From: Bacillota bacterium
GTDB lineage: Bacteria > Bacillota > Sulfobacillia > Sulfobacillales > Sulfobacillaceae
Assembly: GCA_021820965.1 (NCBI GenBank)
Contig: JAKACZ010000010.1
Coordinates: 32,981-96,980 of the forward strand
DNA: 64,000 bases
Direction of reading: 5' to 3'
Of the stretch, positions 63,105 through 64,000 are shown piece after piece. Every line of letters begins with the position of its first letter. The stretch's first letter is position 1. A program made the position numbers and the translations under genes. The notes under the pieces were generated by a model. The model did not search any database. It saw only the letters and a program-made list of their open reading frames with translations, and had not been told where the DNA came from.

Positions 63105-63386
63105 TTTGGACTACGTGTGGAAAACGTTGAGCTGTAAGCGCCCGATAGTAGGGTGCTGCACACCTATGTCCCTGCAAAGAGGAAATTCGGGGTTTCGCGG
63201 GGGGGATCCTCCTCCGAATCGATACAATATTTCTGCTAAGAAAATGTGTGGGAAACGAACTCTGTAATTGTTGAAGGCGGGTACCCTGCAAGATAATGTG
63301 ATGTAACCCAATTCGGTGGGAACATCACGGGAAATCGGGTACGATCCATTTGCTGGTGAGGCAACAAACAGCCGGAGGTGCCGCCT

Positions 63387-63878
63387 TTGGATTATGGTAT
63401 CCGCCCCATGAGCGCCACGGATGCGCAGGCCGTGTGTCAGTGTCGTTATCCAGGAGAATATGGATTTTACGACATGGACGCGGATCCCGATGACCTGCGG
63501 GAGTTTCTAAACTTCGAGGGGTGGGAGCCAGATACCAAATTTGCGGTCACGGACGGCAGCGGAGAACTTGTGGGGTTCTACGAATTTGTTACACGCGATG
63601 GTGTGACGGAGGTCGGCCTCGGCTTGCGTCCAGACCTGGCAGGCCACGGTCTCGGGCGGGAGTTTTTGCGCTTCGGCTTGCGTTTCGGCTTGCGTTTCGC
63701 CGCGGAGCGGTTTCGGCCGCGGCGGTTCAAACTAGCCGTGGTCACATTTAACCAACGGGCCATTACCGTCTACGAGCGGGTGGGGTTTGCCATCACTCAA
63801 AGATTTGTGCAGAACACCAACGCAGGCCACTACGAGTTCGTCGAAATGGAAGCGGACCCGACGAGCCTGAGCCTTTGA
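63387..63878 (+). CDS. GNAT-family N-acetyltransferase
   Basis: A 163-residue acetyl-CoA-dependent acyltransferase. The acetyl-CoA loop lies in GLGLRPDLAGHGLGREFL (motif A, R/Q-x-x-G-x-G/A), with motif B VTFNQRAITVYERVGF. The TTG start at 63387 is preferred because GGAGG lies eight bases upstream; a GTG at 63378 falls on that site. A tandem LRFGLRF repeat in the alpha-3 region is unusual. Target unknown; ribosomal-protein or small-amine acetylation are typical. Confidence 0.85.
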   Translation: MDYGIRPMSATDAQAVCQCRYPGEYGFYDMDADPDDLREFLNFEGWEPDTKFAVTDGSGELVGFYEFVTRDGVTEVGLGLRPDLAGHGLGREFLRFGLRFGLRFAAERFRPRRFKLAVVTFNQRAITVYERVGFAITQRFVQNTNAGHYEFVEMEADPTSLSL

Positions 63879-63880
63879 AC

Positions 63881-63916
63881 CTCCCCGGCCTAAAGGCCGG
63901 AGATTCTGAGGGAACC
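63881..63916 (+). repeat. IS200/IS605-like end hairpin (copy C)
   Basis: CTCCCCGGCCTAAAGGCCGG with AGATTCTGAGGGAACC: a 6-bp perfect stem CCGGCC/GGCCGG and the same tail as copies A and B. The rest of any element would lie beyond the window. Confidence 0.5.
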
Positions 63917-64000
63917 ACCATGGCTGCGTCGACGGGTTGTGAAACCCTGGGAGTGCTCCTCCGGACTCGCCACGGCTTATCCCACCAGCAACATGGGCGG

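Noticed and set aside
1..64000. CRISPR arrays and integrated phage
   Set aside because: No regularly spaced repeats of 24-40 bp and no phage structural or integrase genes were recognised.

Overview
The window reads as a chromosomal segment of a moderately GC-rich Gram-positive bacterium, most likely an acidophilic Sulfobacillus-type Firmicute. This is an inference from strong AGGAGG-type ribosome binding sites, frequent TTG and GTG starts, a pyruvate kinase with the Firmicute C-terminal PEP-utiliser domain, a Bacillus-type MntR, a sulfocyanin-like lipoprotein and a class A RNase P RNA. No ribosomal RNA, CRISPR array or replication origin was seen.

Layout. 1-9.4 kb is ordinary core metabolism: the end of a PBP-like regulator, pyruvate kinase, aspartokinase facing homoserine kinase and threonine synthase (aspartate to threonine), an aldo/keto reductase and a divergent Mur-ligase/FolC-like enzyme. 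9.6-11.3 kb is an IS1380-type element. 12.0-16.8 kb is a tight four-gene operon (acyl-CoA dehydrogenase, SDR, acyl-CoA ligase, APH-type kinase) resembling the LvaACDE/ACAD10-11 system for 4-hydroxy-acid breakdown. 17.4-22.3 kb is a lower-GC island: amino-acid permease divergent from a class-III aminotransferase and an RpiR regulator, with a large palindrome between them. 22.3-24.4 kb is a graveyard of mobile-element remnants (HTH and DUF4338 relics, reverse-transcriptase fragment, IS200/IS605-like end).

24.4-38.1 kb carries mixed housekeeping and accessory genes: a HIBADH-like dehydrogenase, a cupredoxin-like lipoprotein without copper ligands, an APC transporter, pirin with a putative HxlR-type operator, a YcaQ/AlkZ glycosylase, an S9 peptidase, an orphan leaderless DNA methyltransferase, a membrane protein with a degenerate GGDEF domain, and MntR. 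38.9-42.5 kb is a form-II CO-dehydrogenase-like molybdenum hydroxylase operon (L-M-S order). A decayed fpg/mutM and a DUF4012 exported protein follow.

45.4-56.7 kb is rich in exported proteins, many broken by frameshifts or nonsense codons, and in transposon debris. It includes one IS with clear 18-bp inverted repeats and a 6-bp target duplication but a deleted transposase, and a HepT relic. 57.4-59.1 kb is a three-gene ECF sigma / small membrane protein / polymer-forming membrane protein operon. 59.5-60.9 kb holds three tRNA genes, rnhA and rnpB. The window ends with a decayed IS4-type element, a GNAT acetyltransferase and another IS200/IS605-like end.

The best candidates for new biology are the Lva-like operon, the palindrome-controlled permease/aminotransferase/RpiR island, and the sigma/membrane-protein/bactofilin-like operon. 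The frequency of single-base frameshifts in the 42-56 kb region could be real decay or partly assembly error; the sequence alone cannot tell.
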